Assembly: GCA_008360955.1 (NCBI GenBank)
Contig: LUCM01000568.1
Location: 1 to 64,000, forward strand
Direction: 5' to 3'
Source of the DNA: Fasciolopsis buskii
Taxonomy: Eukaryota > Platyhelminthes > Trematoda > Plagiorchiida > Fasciolidae
DNA: 64,000 nucleotides
Shown here: positions 33,425-44,717 of the stretch, one piece after another
How positions within the stretch are numbered: position 1 is the stretch's first letter
How the letters are laid out: every line of letters begins with the position of its first letter
Notes under the pieces: model-generated
Database searches by the model: none
What the model saw: only the letters and a program-made list of their open reading frames with translations
What the model was told of the DNA's origin: nothing
Position numbers and translations under genes: made by a program

Positions 33425-35525
33425 CTTGGTCGGAAATTCACCTGGGACATCCTAACTCAGTGGCATGCGGGACGTAGCACGTTGAGTGTCACAAACTCAC
33501 AGTGCTCAATCAAAGGTTCATCCGTGATAACTCGGAGAAATCAGGACAGATGGTCGAACCTAAACGCGTCCACATTAGTCAAGTGAAACTGTAAAGTATT
33601 CCACATTAGCCTTGGCGAAAGAACACTATCCAGGTTGGCTTAGTTACGAAGATTGTGTAGCGACCTGCAGCTTGATCCCGGTGAATGTGGTAGACACCAG
33701 CCACCGCATAGAACCCAGTCAAGCATCCAGGGCTATCTGCCATGTACTTCCAAATCAATTAAAAGCTTCCGGATGCGCATACATGAAACCGTGGAGGGCA
33801 ATTTTTATTTAAATCTGATCTTGGTATTTGTGCCTAAACTGTAGATTCACGCTTTCCATCTATCATAGCCTACTTCCACCTAATCGAGTGCTACTACCAA
33901 CATGCATAGTCATGAAACGAATCTAGTGACACTCAGTCATCCCATGACATTCATCAGTGAGCTTGCGTCTCATCCCATTTTAACCAGTGAATAAGCTATA
34001 AATAATTTATCTATACTCTGAGTTTCACCTTTCATAAAGCCTACCGGGATCATTAAAATTTACGAAAATTTTTTGTCCGATCAAGAATTGTGGGAACACT
34101 TGCATTCTAATTAGTTCGGCAAGGTTGTCAGTAGTACGCTTCGCATACGGATGGATGAAAGAAACATTCCCCACAAGCACACGACCGATTTCACGGTTAT
34201 TGGATACATCATCTAATCATGCTTCTAGTGCTTCAAATGAGATTCTAGCGGGTTCAATGTATTCATTAAATGATATCCCGATTGACTATGACACTTGCAT
34301 GAATTTAGGGGCTAAATTCAGGGACCAGCTGCAGACATAATCAAGTATTGTTTGGTTTAATAATGAATCATTCCCATCGGATGTTACATGCTACTTAACT
34401 TATTGACAGAAACCTGAAGGGGCGCATGCTCTTCTTTAGTAGCTACTAGTAAGGGTTGGAATCCCCGTAATGAGCAAACGTGAATCGAACTGTCTAACCT
34501 TAATATTACCATGCTTGGTTCACAAAAGTTTGATCATCCTCCATCCGGTGCCCCCTAGTCACTGGCTTTATTCATTGACTCGGAGTTTAGTGATTGATAC
34601 AAACAGACGCTTCTATTCAGCACAGATGAACTAGCATCTGGTTTGTCTGTAACTCCAGCGCTTCTACTGGGGCCTGCTAGAAGATTCAACTTAAGTTAGA
34701 GTTACGTGATGGAATTTCTTCACATAATGCGATAAATTAACGGGATTAACCATGGGCGTGCTCACTAGAACTCAGGGTTGTAGTTTTAATTGGCGGTTTG
34801 TACAAGCGGTAATGATTAGTAACCGAAGAGCGGATAAACTGCGGCTCCGATCAGCCATACTGTGCCAGTGATACTATGATACTCACGGTGTTTCCTACTG
34901 TTGTGCAGATTTGCACTGATGCACTGAATGTTATCATGGTACAAACAAACATGCCCAAATAGGCCGCAGTTTATTGCACACTCTTTCTATTGAATGCCTT
35001 ACTTAGAAATACCCAATCACGAGGTTATTCCCGAGTTCAGTGGCTCCGCCAGTGGTTTGCTTTCCTCCTGGGGAGTAAGTAGAGAGTGACCAAACCCCTA
35101 ATAAAATTCGCAGTAAAACTGCATGATACAGTGCTAATGGAAAAGGCGGCGGATAACTAATATCATTTCGTTTGATATATATATATATATCACTTATTTG
35201 ACGAACAAAACGTGGCACAACCGGATGAGGTAAAGGGTGGGTAGAATTAGACAACAAAAGGTGAAATAAAGTAAAAGGGGTTAAATTTACCACGAATGTC
35301 TTGAAAAGAACGGAAATAGTAAATCAGAGTGAGGACGCAATTTATGGCTACGAACAGTTATTTGAACTTGTCCTTTTCGTGAAATTTTGAAAGTCAGAGA
35401 AAAACTTATGTGAAACAAATAATCATTGAAATAATTCTTAAATGTTTATTAATAATGGTGCTACCTCATGAATGAAGAAGGCGACCCGTACATTTCGTGA
35501 ATTATCTTTGAAAAACGAGATCAAC
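33425..35525. other. Intron, nothing recognised
   Basis: No exon or known repeat seen. It contains a (TA)n run at 35,176-35,190. Confidence 0.45.
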
Positions 35526-35755
35526 TCCATCTATGTTAGGGTTGATCAATGTCTGTATTTCACATGGTTTTCGTGCGCTTCCGATTTGTTTAACTAACAG
35601 CTCAGTAAATGGGACATGTACGGTGCTTCGGTCATATGCGTGTGTGGACGAGAAACAATTATTATTAAGGACGGAAAAAGGATTCATCGAAAGCCCAAAG
35701 CATACAATTATGGAATATTGATGGTTGGTTCCAATATACGGCAAAATAATGGAAC
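35526..35755 (-). CDS. Tentative ApeC-like exon: M5 second half
   Basis: The acceptor 'tagcccag' in phase 1 gives G-S-I-I-L-P-Y-I-G, then S-I-I-V-C-F, a Ser/Asn-rich loop, V-P-F-T-E-L-L-V-K-Q-I-G, and K-P-C-E-I-Q-T-L-I. Spacing and order fit the second half-module with C-F in place of C-C. The donor is uncertain; GGA|GTTGAT gives 35,526 but is weak. Phase does not match 39,298 (phase 0) or 33,424 (phase 1). Either a boundary is wrong or this is a decayed exon. Confidence 0.45.
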
Positions 35756-35794
35756 CTGGGCTACGAGGAAGAACCTCACTCTTTAACCTGCCGT

Positions 35795-36479
35795 ACATGT
35801 ATATATATATATATATTTATATATAAATCTGCGTAGAAATAATGCGCCATTGGAATCATGATGGAGGACGCAAACGATGAGAGGAAAGAAAAAGAAACAA
35901 TGCGTGAAGTTCGCCAAGCCTGCTGGCTATTTCATCCCCCATTTCCATTTCCAAGTCTATGATCATCCATCGATATCCATGATTCATCTATGAGTTTGAT
36001 ACTATGCGGTTGCCCAAATCGAAATAGAAGGTTGACCTAAGAGACCCTACCTCCACTTCTTAACTAAACGATCTAAACCGTAGGAGGGTGTTGAGGTCAT
36101 GTGACCAACTGGAGGTCAGTGTCTGACTACTCGGTTTATTCGCCCTTCGGATGGAGTATGACATCCTGGCTCCCCAGTTCACTCCTTCGTTACAGATGCC
36201 AGTGAACTTGCATCCGTAAGCGTTGTACGCAGCCCGTGGTTGGTTTGGAATCAGAGCTTAGCCGTTCCCCCTATATTGGTTACCAAAAGCCAGTCAGCCT
36301 GCTGGATGACGTCGAATATTCACCTTCGTTCTCGTATCTTAATGGGAACATATCGGCCACGAGAAGATAGTTCATAGGACTTCCTGAGAAGAGACCATTT
36401 GAGACGGATACTATTTTGGATTTTGGAGAGGCTTTCAGGGCGGGTATCGGATTCGGAGTTTGAGACACCCAACTCGATC
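35795..36479 (+). repeat. Dispersed repeat, copy 2, headed by (TA)n
   Basis: Counterpart of 17,487-18,110, with a (TA)n head at about 35,797-35,824. Shared segments include 'catccatcgatatccatga', 'ttgatactatgcgg', 'cgcccttcggatgg', 'cagatgccagtgaa' and 'ttggtttggaatcagagc'. It runs straight into a Gypsy-type integrase relic, suggesting an internal part of an LTR retrotransposon. Confidence 0.55.
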
Positions 36480-36990
36480 ATGCTGAAGCCTTTGTAGGCC
36501 CAAAGGATTTATATATTTGGTGTTCTTCCTATGATCAAAGCCGACAGAGGTGCGCAACTCTCAATTAAATACTTCATTGATTTTCCCATCCTATTTTGAT
36601 TTAAATATTTTTGGTCGACCTCGAGCCACCTTACATCCAAAGGATTAGTGGAGCGAAGTGAGGGAAATTTAAAAAGTTCACTCATATACAGCTTACATGA
36701 AGTTAAACGTAAGGATGCTCTTCGGTTGACTGTGTTACGCATCAGTACCACCTCAAAGGAAGAAGTTCGATTTTTCCCGCCGGGTGTGGTATTTGGCACA
36801 TCGCTGGAGCTACCGGGCGAGTTTTTCTGTCATATCGTTGATATCATTGACCCCACTGCGGTCAGTTGCATGCATTAAAACACTAAAGATCTTCCCAGTG
36901 AGTGGCATTTACATTCAGCAAGATCTAGCCGTATGCAAGCATGTTTTTGGTCTTTGCAATTCTGTAAATTCCCCTTGGAATCAGCATACT
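36480..36990 (+). mobile_element. Gypsy-type retrotransposon integrase relic
   Basis: Frames in series show K-A-D-R-G-A-Q-L (near 36,540; compare the T-D-R-G-x-Q-F block of integrases), then L-R-L-T-V-L-R-I-S-T-T-S-K-E-E-V and G-T-S-L-E-L-P-G-E-F-F (36,715-36,825). After a shift come D-L-A-V-C-K-H-V-F-G-L and N-S-P-W. This is the order at the integrase C-terminal end of Gypsy elements. Several frameshifts and the absence of LTRs make it a dead copy. Confidence 0.75.
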
Positions 36991-38414
36991 CAGGTTTCTT
37001 TTGCTTTATTTCCTGTCATGAACAATTTCTTCTCAGTGGCAGAGCTGGCCACACAGACTAATAAACTTTCGAAAATGATGTTTCTCGATATGGACTCAGT
37101 GGCTGGCGATCACTTTACAAATTACCTCGTTTCTGTACAGGATACTGCCATGTCCCTTGCGACTAGTGGCCGCAGCGCAACATAGGATGTTGACCTTCTA
37201 TTCGTTTCGACAGAATGTTTTTAAAGCCCATTCGTCCAACTTCCGGTTAATTCAAACCAAGCATCTACATGCACGCGATCGATGCTCCGGGTGAAGTTAG
37301 CATTGCAGAGCGTGCATTGGTTTTTATGCATCCAATCTATCTAGATATTGCAGTTTTGAAACCGGTGGGCATGTGATCAGTTAGCTTGATTTGGTCATAG
37401 CGCGGAAGGGCAAATCATCGGTTGCATTGACGTTTATTTTCTACGCTGTCGGGTTTTCCGCCTTAAATTTTCGTCAGCTAATCCAGCCCCTTTTCCTTCC
37501 ACGTAGTCGTACACGCTAAGATGATACTCTGACTGCGATCAAGAATCTATTAGTCGGCCGCTGTTGTTTGTGGCTTGGATTTAAAAGCCGACCGCAGTGA
37601 TCTGATGCTGACAGGCGGCGCCTAACTGTCAGAATTTAAGCACAGAGGTATGTTACCCTAAGGTAGTGAAGAACTCACGGACACCAACAGTGGTGTTCCA
37701 GCAAGCCATAAGCTGCTTTCCAATGAAAAACTTTTAGCAGATGCTACACGGAAGGGGAGGGGTAGAGACAGAGGTCAAAATGACCAAGCATCTAGTGTGT
37801 GACCAGAAAGTGTTCCACATGTCGTGTGCTAGGAAGGCAAGTCAAACTTGCTGTCTTGAAAACTGACCAAAAAAGGAGTCGATTTTCACAAACCCCCTAG
37901 TATATAGGTGACCACATCTTTTTTACTCTGGTCTTATTTGGCTTATCGAGATCTTGCTCTGAAGACATGAAGCAGCACATCCTGTGTAGGCACATTGGTG
38001 CCTATGTAGGGTAGCGGCTACTAGTTGGTTGTGTTCTAGTCTCCAATGCCCGAGCAAGAGTAGGCTGACTGGAACCTTTTGAAGGAAAATAAATAGTTTG
38101 CACAATATCGAATATATTGTCGAAGTTCGGGTAATTTGGACGTGAATGTAACAAGTAGCAGGAAATGGCTAAGCAGCTTGCATACCTGTCCGCCACAAGG
38201 TATGTTCAGTGTTTGATTATTGTTGCTGTCATAATATGACAGCAACAACTCTCCAGGTGACCAGTTGTTCAGTTATCTAATCTAATTTGTTTTAAATCAA
38301 CCCATTTTAGTTCTTTCTGGTCCACCCGATTTGTAAGTTCACAGGCAAATTCGACTAATCACGTTTATCTGCATGACATGCACTCTACAAGCGCAACTAG
38401 TGAAACACACATGC
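36991..38414. other. Intron, no exon recognised
   Basis: Possibly includes more decayed LTR-element sequence to about 37,600. Contains the perfect inverted repeat at 38,221-38,247. Confidence 0.4.
38221..38247. repeat. Perfect inverted repeat, 13-base arms, 1-base centre
   Basis: Arms 'tgttgctgtcata' and 'tatgacagcaaca' around a single A. No mismatch. Confidence 0.95.
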
Positions 38415-38585
38415 TTTTTAATCTTTTGCTTCCTTTATTGACGAAGCCACGATGCACATCCGTTTCGGGAAGGAGGTCGTGGTTACCAGACGGCTTCCAA
38501 GTAAGTGGACGGCTATGAACCCGCGATCTTCAGATTGAGACGCCACGAGGTTGACCGCTTGACCACTGCCAGTATATGTGTAGAG
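38415..38585 (-). mobile_element. tRNA-derived SINE (copy 4)
   Basis: Same orientation and order as the other copies, more diverged. The B-box side is the complement of 'tatgaacccgcgatc' at about 38,514-38,528. The tail side has 'tttgcttcctttattgacga'. Confidence 0.65.
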
Positions 38586-38761
38586 CAAACCAGCAAGTAG
38601 ACGAGCGACTCTGAACGAGCTTGAATCGAGCTTGCCATACCCTTCTGTAATGCGTTAGTTTGATTCTAGCGAAGGTCTTTATCGTTTAAGCGCCATAAGA
38701 AAATTCAGGCAATTGTGCAACAGTGTACACTATTACTTCGGATCGAACCTCTCGAAAAGTG

Positions 38762-38890
38762 TCACCTCTTTTGTTTGCTTCCTTCACGAGTGATGGAACA
38801 ATGCACAAAACTATATTTTGAAACCAGTCGTAGTTGGCCGATCGGGAAAGTGACCGGCCGTGTAGATGCTCGCGTTGAAATGCCCCGATG
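38762..38890 (-). mobile_element. tRNA-derived SINE (copy 5, very decayed)
   Basis: Follows copy 4 after about 180 bases. Keeps 'ttgtttgcttccttcacgag', 'aatgcacaa' and 'aaagtgaccggccg'. The tRNA-like head is hardly recognisable. Confidence 0.4.
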
Positions 38891-39297
38891 TTAACATCAT
38901 TAATCCCCGCTGCTCATTTAGCCGAAATCTACTGATCATATGAAAGTGGAACCAAAAACAAAAGTAATCAGTTTAAATTGACAAATAAAAACAAAGTCAA
39001 CTGAGGATGAGCTGCGTTGGACTGAAATCACAAATTCTTGTTTTCTGCACGCAAAGATATGGCCAAAACTCATACTAGGCGACCTAGTCACATGACGGAG
39101 TTGTGAAATTCCCACGTGACTGGCCTAGTTGCAACACATGATGCCCAAAATGTGTGGTTGTTTCACTTTCCGCCGGGACCAGAAAACCATGAACAGCGTC
39201 GACAGAACGAGGGTCAGAGACTTCGAAAAGACACAAATCATGTAGCAGCCTTGGCGTCATTAATAAAACGTTCAATTCAATATTCATTTTCACCAAC

Positions 39298-39410
39298 CTG
39301 AGAGTAATGAAATCCAAATTGGTCTTGGTGATGTCGTACGATAGCCCTGGACGACTCCGGAGGACATTTGTTTAGAGCCTTTGGAATAGCGAAATCGACC
39401 GAGGGCCAAG
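39298..39410 (-). CDS. ApeC-like exon: M5 second W-P segment
   Basis: The acceptor 'ttgtataatctcag' is very good. The phase 1 join to 41,253 makes a Pro codon, giving P-W-P-S-V-D-F-A-I-P and then N-K-C-P-P-E-S. The Gly of W-P-x-G is Val and the following Tyr is Phe. The usual phase 1 intron after C-P-P is absent; the exon runs about 18 residues further to F-H-Y-S-Q and a CAG|GTTGGT donor in phase 0. A longer minus-strand frame over the same bases (39,084-39,317) is a shadow. Confidence 0.7.
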
Positions 39411-39922
39411 CTGAGATTATACAAAACAAAAACATGCGTAGATACCTGGTAATCAATGCTGTCATCGAGTTAGCCGAGAACATTCTACGTAAGTCATTCA
39501 TACAGTATGTGTATATGCTTATGTGTGCTTGCGTGGTGAATTTGGTTGCATGGGATTTTTGGTCTGAATGCGCACAACCAAATGCCTAGTTAAATTCTGT
39601 TTTAGTTTATTCAAACCAATTTTGTTCACATAAAATGCTCGTTTAGATTTTACTTTTCGTGGGTGTGGTCTGATTGATCCAACTTCAGTGTTTATAACCG
39701 CGCAGGGGAAAATCGTGACTGTAAGTGGACTAACAGATCAAACAAAAGCCCCAATTTCACCAATGTTCTCGTGCTACGCAAACTGAATGACGCAAAAGTG
39801 ATTGAACGAAATAAAAATCCACGGAAATCATCCGAGTTACGGAATGTTTTAACGACTAATCTGCAGTCATTAGGCCGTGAATGATCATTAATTGTTGTAT
39901 TCCAATCACTATATATATATAC

Positions 39923-39953
<31 letters not shown>

Positions 39954-41252
39954 GATGATTAAAAGTTTCAAAGATAAGAGGTCATCCCGTTACTGATTCC
40001 TGAAATAGAACGATGAGCAATCGCGTTTTACGCCTGTCGAGTACCCCTGGCTTTACAGAATAGGAGATCCACTTAGATATTGCAGTCACTGCACCAACCG
40101 GGAACCCAGCTGGTGACAACAATGTTTCTCTTACCTGATTCTGGTGCTTGGGAGCCATGTGTATCGGAGTTCATTAGTGAGACCATTTGTCCGATAAGGG
40201 CAAAAGCTACTGGGATGCTTAATAGGGAGGTGAGCTTCTATTCCGTATACCATCCGGTTGTTTGTGATATCTGAAAATACTCTAGGCTGTTTGACCACTC
40301 TCTCATGTAACTTATTTCATTCGTCACGAGTTTGAACAGACAGTTTTCTAGCATGAATTACCACTACCTTTGAGTTGTTCTTCTTGCATTTAACTGTAAT
40401 CCGTGGTTTTAATGCTTCTCACAGTCCCTAGCGGCCCTATACGTTAATCCTGAATCATACTGACCGATTAACCTCTGTCCATCTGATTCATAAACACACA
40501 CAAGCAGGCAGTATTAGTGCAAGTTTTACGACTGGTAACCATTCCCTGATTTTCTTCAATCCTAATTACCGCCACAGAATAAGTTACTCCAGGGCTGAAT
40601 AAAAAGAATTTTTCATAACACCACTCGAAGCATGATTACAGTGCACAGGGAATAATCCGTAGCCACTGCGGTCTACTGAACTGAAAGAACTGGCAACCAT
40701 GACAGTTAAAACTTGGGTTGAAAGTGACTTAGAAGGGATCTCATTTGGTCAGGTGTGACAGGGAACGGGGCGACAATGACCTGTCGTCCACCAACAACAT
40801 AAGGTGCCGGAATTCAATGGAGATGCAGTGGTGGAAGTTACCAGTTACGAAGCATTGCACTGATGACGAACGAAAATCCCAGTTCTCGAACTCCACTGAC
40901 GACAACATCTAGTCAACTCACCAATTGTGTTTGAATTGTAAGCAACTTCAAACGAAATAGGTAAATCCGTTTGTGATCTTAAACGTCCCCTAGATTATAC
41001 TGAGAAGAATACAAAGTGCTGAACTTGTACATTTTCAGGGATCCGGAACCATGGCATCAGTTCGTATTAAATATGACTAACAGCAAATTGGAATAGGAAG
41101 GAGGAGGATAGAGTAAAGTGCATGAATCGGGAGTGAAAAAGATGCCCCCGTGATCACAGCAGAAGTTATACACCGCGGACTATCACGTGAAAGTGATAAG
41201 ACATTAGGCACTGCAATTCTTCGATTTCAATTCACATTCTAACCAGCCTTAC
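39411..41252. other. Intron, no exon recognised
   Basis: Contains a long (TA)n tract at 39,909-39,955. A 'ctgatgacgaacgaaaa' string near 40,860 is discussed among the rejected items. Confidence 0.5.
39909..39955. repeat. (TA)n microsatellite
   Basis: The longest TA run in the window, with two 'aca' interruptions. Confidence 0.92.
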
Positions 41253-41394
41253 GCTTAAAACCGAAAGACAAATTACCAGAATTCGTAACTTCATGTTGCA
41301 TATACTTGGTCATCCGTTCCTGTGAAACTGCGTATACGTGAACAACAACTGGGGGTGCTTGTCCGAGCGGGTAGGTGAGCATCGTGTGACTCGG
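41253..41394 (-). CDS. ApeC-like exon: M5 first half, second part
   Basis: The donor is C|GTAAGG and the acceptor 'gtgttcag' puts the exon in phase 0, matching 43,101. It reads P-S-H-T-M-L-T-Y-P-L-G-Q, then P-V-V-V-H-V-Y-A-V-S (the strand that is F-C-x-K in canonical modules; the Cys is lost here), and N-L-S-F-G-F-K before the junction. Another acceptor seven bases upstream ('ggctcag', 41,401) would need phase 2 and an alternative frame in the preceding exon. Confidence 0.65.
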
Positions 41395-43100
41395 CTGAAC
41401 ACTGAGCCAATCAGAGCCATTACCAGTGCTGCTTTTTCGCACACTTAGTGGACTTCGACAACTCAGTGACCGAGGCACTCCGTATGTTCTATTCAGTTTC
41501 AAAATACACAAGACTGCTCACGTGCCCAGTTCCGCGACTGTGGAAGTTGAGTTATCGACTATGCTGTTACTCTATACATAACCAAAGTGGTTTATTCGAG
41601 CACTTTATTTTTTGGTTCGCTTCTCACTTAATCGAAATGGAACAGTGAAACAACTTACACTCGCTTATTTTGGTCTAGGATTGGACCTGGATCACAGGTT
41701 TACCTTTTTCACTGCTGACTGAGTCATTTTGTTCCACCACGCTCCTTCTCTGTCCCCGTTGATTTTGATCACATGAAATGTGCAGTGGCGGCATTATGAC
41801 GCCTTGAAAACAAACTTGTTGGACATCCTATGTTTATTGAACTTGATACATCAGAATTAACCGATTCGATGGTTGTTTATACCATCAAAATAACATGAGC
41901 AAGTCTAACCGGAACCAATACCCGACAACACGCAGTTTACTCGGACAAATAACGGCCCGGAAGATTGACAGGGGAATGCAAATTGTTCGAAAACACTAAG
42001 GCACGTGTGCGTGCGCATTCACTCTGGGTATCAAATGTCATGAAAGTACGCAGACTTCTCATGGGACGATCTCGCGGTTAGAAACTCAGTCCAACTATTA
42101 GAGTGAGCTCACAGGTTAAAGCCTTCACATCTCTTTGACATGTCATCATCATAAATTGCTTTTAAAAGCAGGAAGTCCGATCTGTGGACAGGTGAAATAA
42201 GTAATGTAACTACCCAAACCTAATCACTTTCAGTTTCTTTTATAGAGACTGTCTCTCAAGGCTCAGTATCGTTTCTTAAACCTCGGAGTTAATGAAAAGT
42301 ATCGATATGCAAACACCTGTTGTCTTCACATATCATTGGTTCGCAGCTGTCACATCTCTGAATCATAAGGCAGGACAGACTTTACTTTGCTTTTGATAGT
42401 CGATCTGTGCTCGATAACTGGAAAGATGCCTCGTATCTATGAAATCAATCGGGCGTTCTACATATGCAACGATCTGCTCTATGATACACAGGGGAGTGAG
42501 ATTCATCGACTCAAATTGCAAAACTGGCCTCCTTCATCCGACTATTCCACTGAAAACAAAAGATTCTCTTCTGAAGTGATCCAGTCGTGGGGCAGCACTT
42601 TTTACTTTGAATCTTTAAAGTACGTGACAAATGAAGCGAAAATTTTATTAGATTTGTCTAGCGGTACTTTCGGCTTATGTAAATCTTGAATACGAAGCAC
42701 CTTGCAAATTAAACAAATTACTGTCCGAGCACATATCAATGTCGCTTTTCACATCTGTGATTAATGGTTGTCTCGTAACCATTTTCAATAAAAATTAGGA
42801 AAATAAAATGGTACAGGACAATCCTGTTGAACGCCATTCTTTGTGGTGCGCCCGATTGGACTTCGGTTATATTCGCATGTGTGAACCGGAAGATGAGTTA
42901 AATTTGGCTGGCACACCGAAAGGATGAGTCAACATCCCATCGGTGCATAGTCTACAAAACCAAACACTGGTCCTTTTATCAGAAAAAGTTGTGGGTCTAT
43001 GAATAGTGTGTTTGTGTTCCTAACGAAGCAGGATGACACAGAATTGTGTTCCTAATTTTATCACATTTTCAATGTTATCTAAACGTACACGAAAACTTAC
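41395..43100. other. Intron, no exon recognised
   Basis: A 100-codon plus-strand frame at 42,387-42,689 has no motif. No retroelement seen. Confidence 0.5.
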
Positions 43101-43222
43101 TCGATTCTCATGCGTACTTTCATCGTGGGTACCGGATAACCGGCAAAAACGAGGGTCTTCGCGAAATGGTTTGAAGAGTATAATAACCGAACTACTTTCC
43201 CCGTGAATCTGTTGAATTTGTT
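43101..43222 (-). CDS. ApeC-like exon: start of M5
   Basis: The donor is CGA|GTAAGT and the acceptor 'cgacttag' enters in phase 1, fitting 44,277 (forms Lys). It reads G-E-S-S-S-V-I-I-L-F-K-P-F, then R-F-C-R-L-S-G-T-H-D-E-S-T-H-E-N. The last part resembles the D-T-E-D-x-x-N loop after C-P-x-G-W in ApeC domains. A second frame is also open, but this one gives matching phases on both sides. Confidence 0.65.
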
Positions 43223-44276
43223 CTAAGTCGATAAAATTGATACTGCTTCTTACCGGTAACCTGAGCAGTCCATCCCTTCGGGCGGATTTGTGTATCTAAC
43301 ACAATTCATGTGGCAAAAAACCTCTTTCCCGACGCAGGGCAAGCCTTTATCGGAACTGTTTTTCTATTGATGATATTACTAGAAAGTCAATTGTCAAATT
43401 GACCTAACTAGGCTTCGAATGGTACTCCCTGTAGTCGATCTCCGTACTTCAGTCATTTACTTATTGTCTTACGTACTAGTTATTATCATACTGAAGTTCA
43501 GCATGCAATGGTATCGATCTTTCGGTGAAAGCCGAATACTTTTAGACAAAACGCTTTTCCTCGAGCTGAGTTCACGCGCTTGGTTTGAATTTTATGCAAT
43601 CCGTTTGTTTGGGATCATTTAACTGGACATAATCATTACACGTTTCTGCTCGTCCCGGTACGTACGAGATTTTTGGTTGTCATAATCTGCTTAGAACTTG
43701 GCATATGGGTTCTGTATACCCCATACCATTGTATCGAGATTTTCTCTTGGCCATCACTATGCATTCAGTCTGTTTCACATATTGATTCTTCAAACCGAAT
43801 AACTTTTACCCCAGCGATTTATTGGAAATGGTAAGTTTGCGGTTGCAGAAATCGACAGAAGACATGTTAAACGATGGTATATCGAACTGCTTCCATATTA
43901 ACATGCCCAAATATCTCAGCTGTCCCAATGTTTGACTGGATATAGCTTGCCCCGGGTTTGAATCTTAATTCGTGTAAGACAGATATGTACTTACAGTGAC
44001 TCCTAATCCCCCATAATAATTTATTTTCTGGTTGAAAAATTAAGTTCATATTGTCTCCTGATTTTGAAAAAGAATGCAACTAATCGCCTTCTTTGAATTA
44101 AATATTCATCTTTTAATCTCATTCTAATATGATACACACAACCAGTAAGAAGAGGTATGGACAAACAAAAACATTTGCCTGAGTTAGATGCTAATAACAT
44201 GTGAACTGTTTAAAAATCAAATCGATCGAACAGCCGAACTTTGACTAATAACAGGAGAAATTTTCACAAGACCTAC
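43223..44276. other. Intron, nothing recognised
   Basis: Short frames only. Confidence 0.5.
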
Positions 44277-44717
44277 TTTTCTTGTTATTGTCATAGTTTT
44301 CCGGCTTTTTCGAGTTGTATTCACAATAGATTACATGAACCAGACCTCCTTCCATCCATATTCCCGTTTGGGCTGTGAATGTAATGTCTGACATGTGTGT
44401 GGCATTGAAAAGCAATGCAACCCGAATGAGACTGCTGGTACTGTCTTGCAATGGAACAATGACACTTTCAGCCACACGGCGTCGTAAGACCACGCCCTCA
44501 AAATCTGGACAGGTGGTCTCGTTGGATTCAGCATTTGTCGGAAGTACTCGAGTTCCGAGTATACCGTGTAACGCTTCCTTATCCTGCACGGTTGGGTGAC
44601 CCAGTGTAACCATTGAACGAAGACGTTTCGAATAATCGGTTTTATCCGCATCCGCATTACCAAAAGTACAACACAATACTGTGTTGTAGTAGATAGAACT
44701 ACCGACAGTTTCAAAAT
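44277..44717 (-). CDS. ApeC-like exon: complete second half of M4
   Basis: The acceptor is 'gatgcag' and the donor A|GTAGGT gives phase 1 at both ends. The junction with 46,221 yields C-P-K-L-H-F-E. The exon carries Y-N-T-V-L-C-C-T-F-G-N, an Asp/Lys-rich loop, T-T-C-P-D-F-E-G-V-V-L, then T-G-I-W-M-E-G-G-L-V-H-V-I-Y-C-E-Y-N. As in M8, the whole second half lies in one exon, whereas M2, M6 and M7 split it. A Lys/Asn-rich linker leads to M5. The long frame in the neighbouring register (44,331-44,723) is a shadow. Confidence 0.85.

Noticed and set aside
40855..40880. Hammerhead-like string CTGATGACGAACGAAAA
   Set aside because: Only six bases lie between CTGATGA and the A-run, too few for stem II, and no complementary arms flank it.
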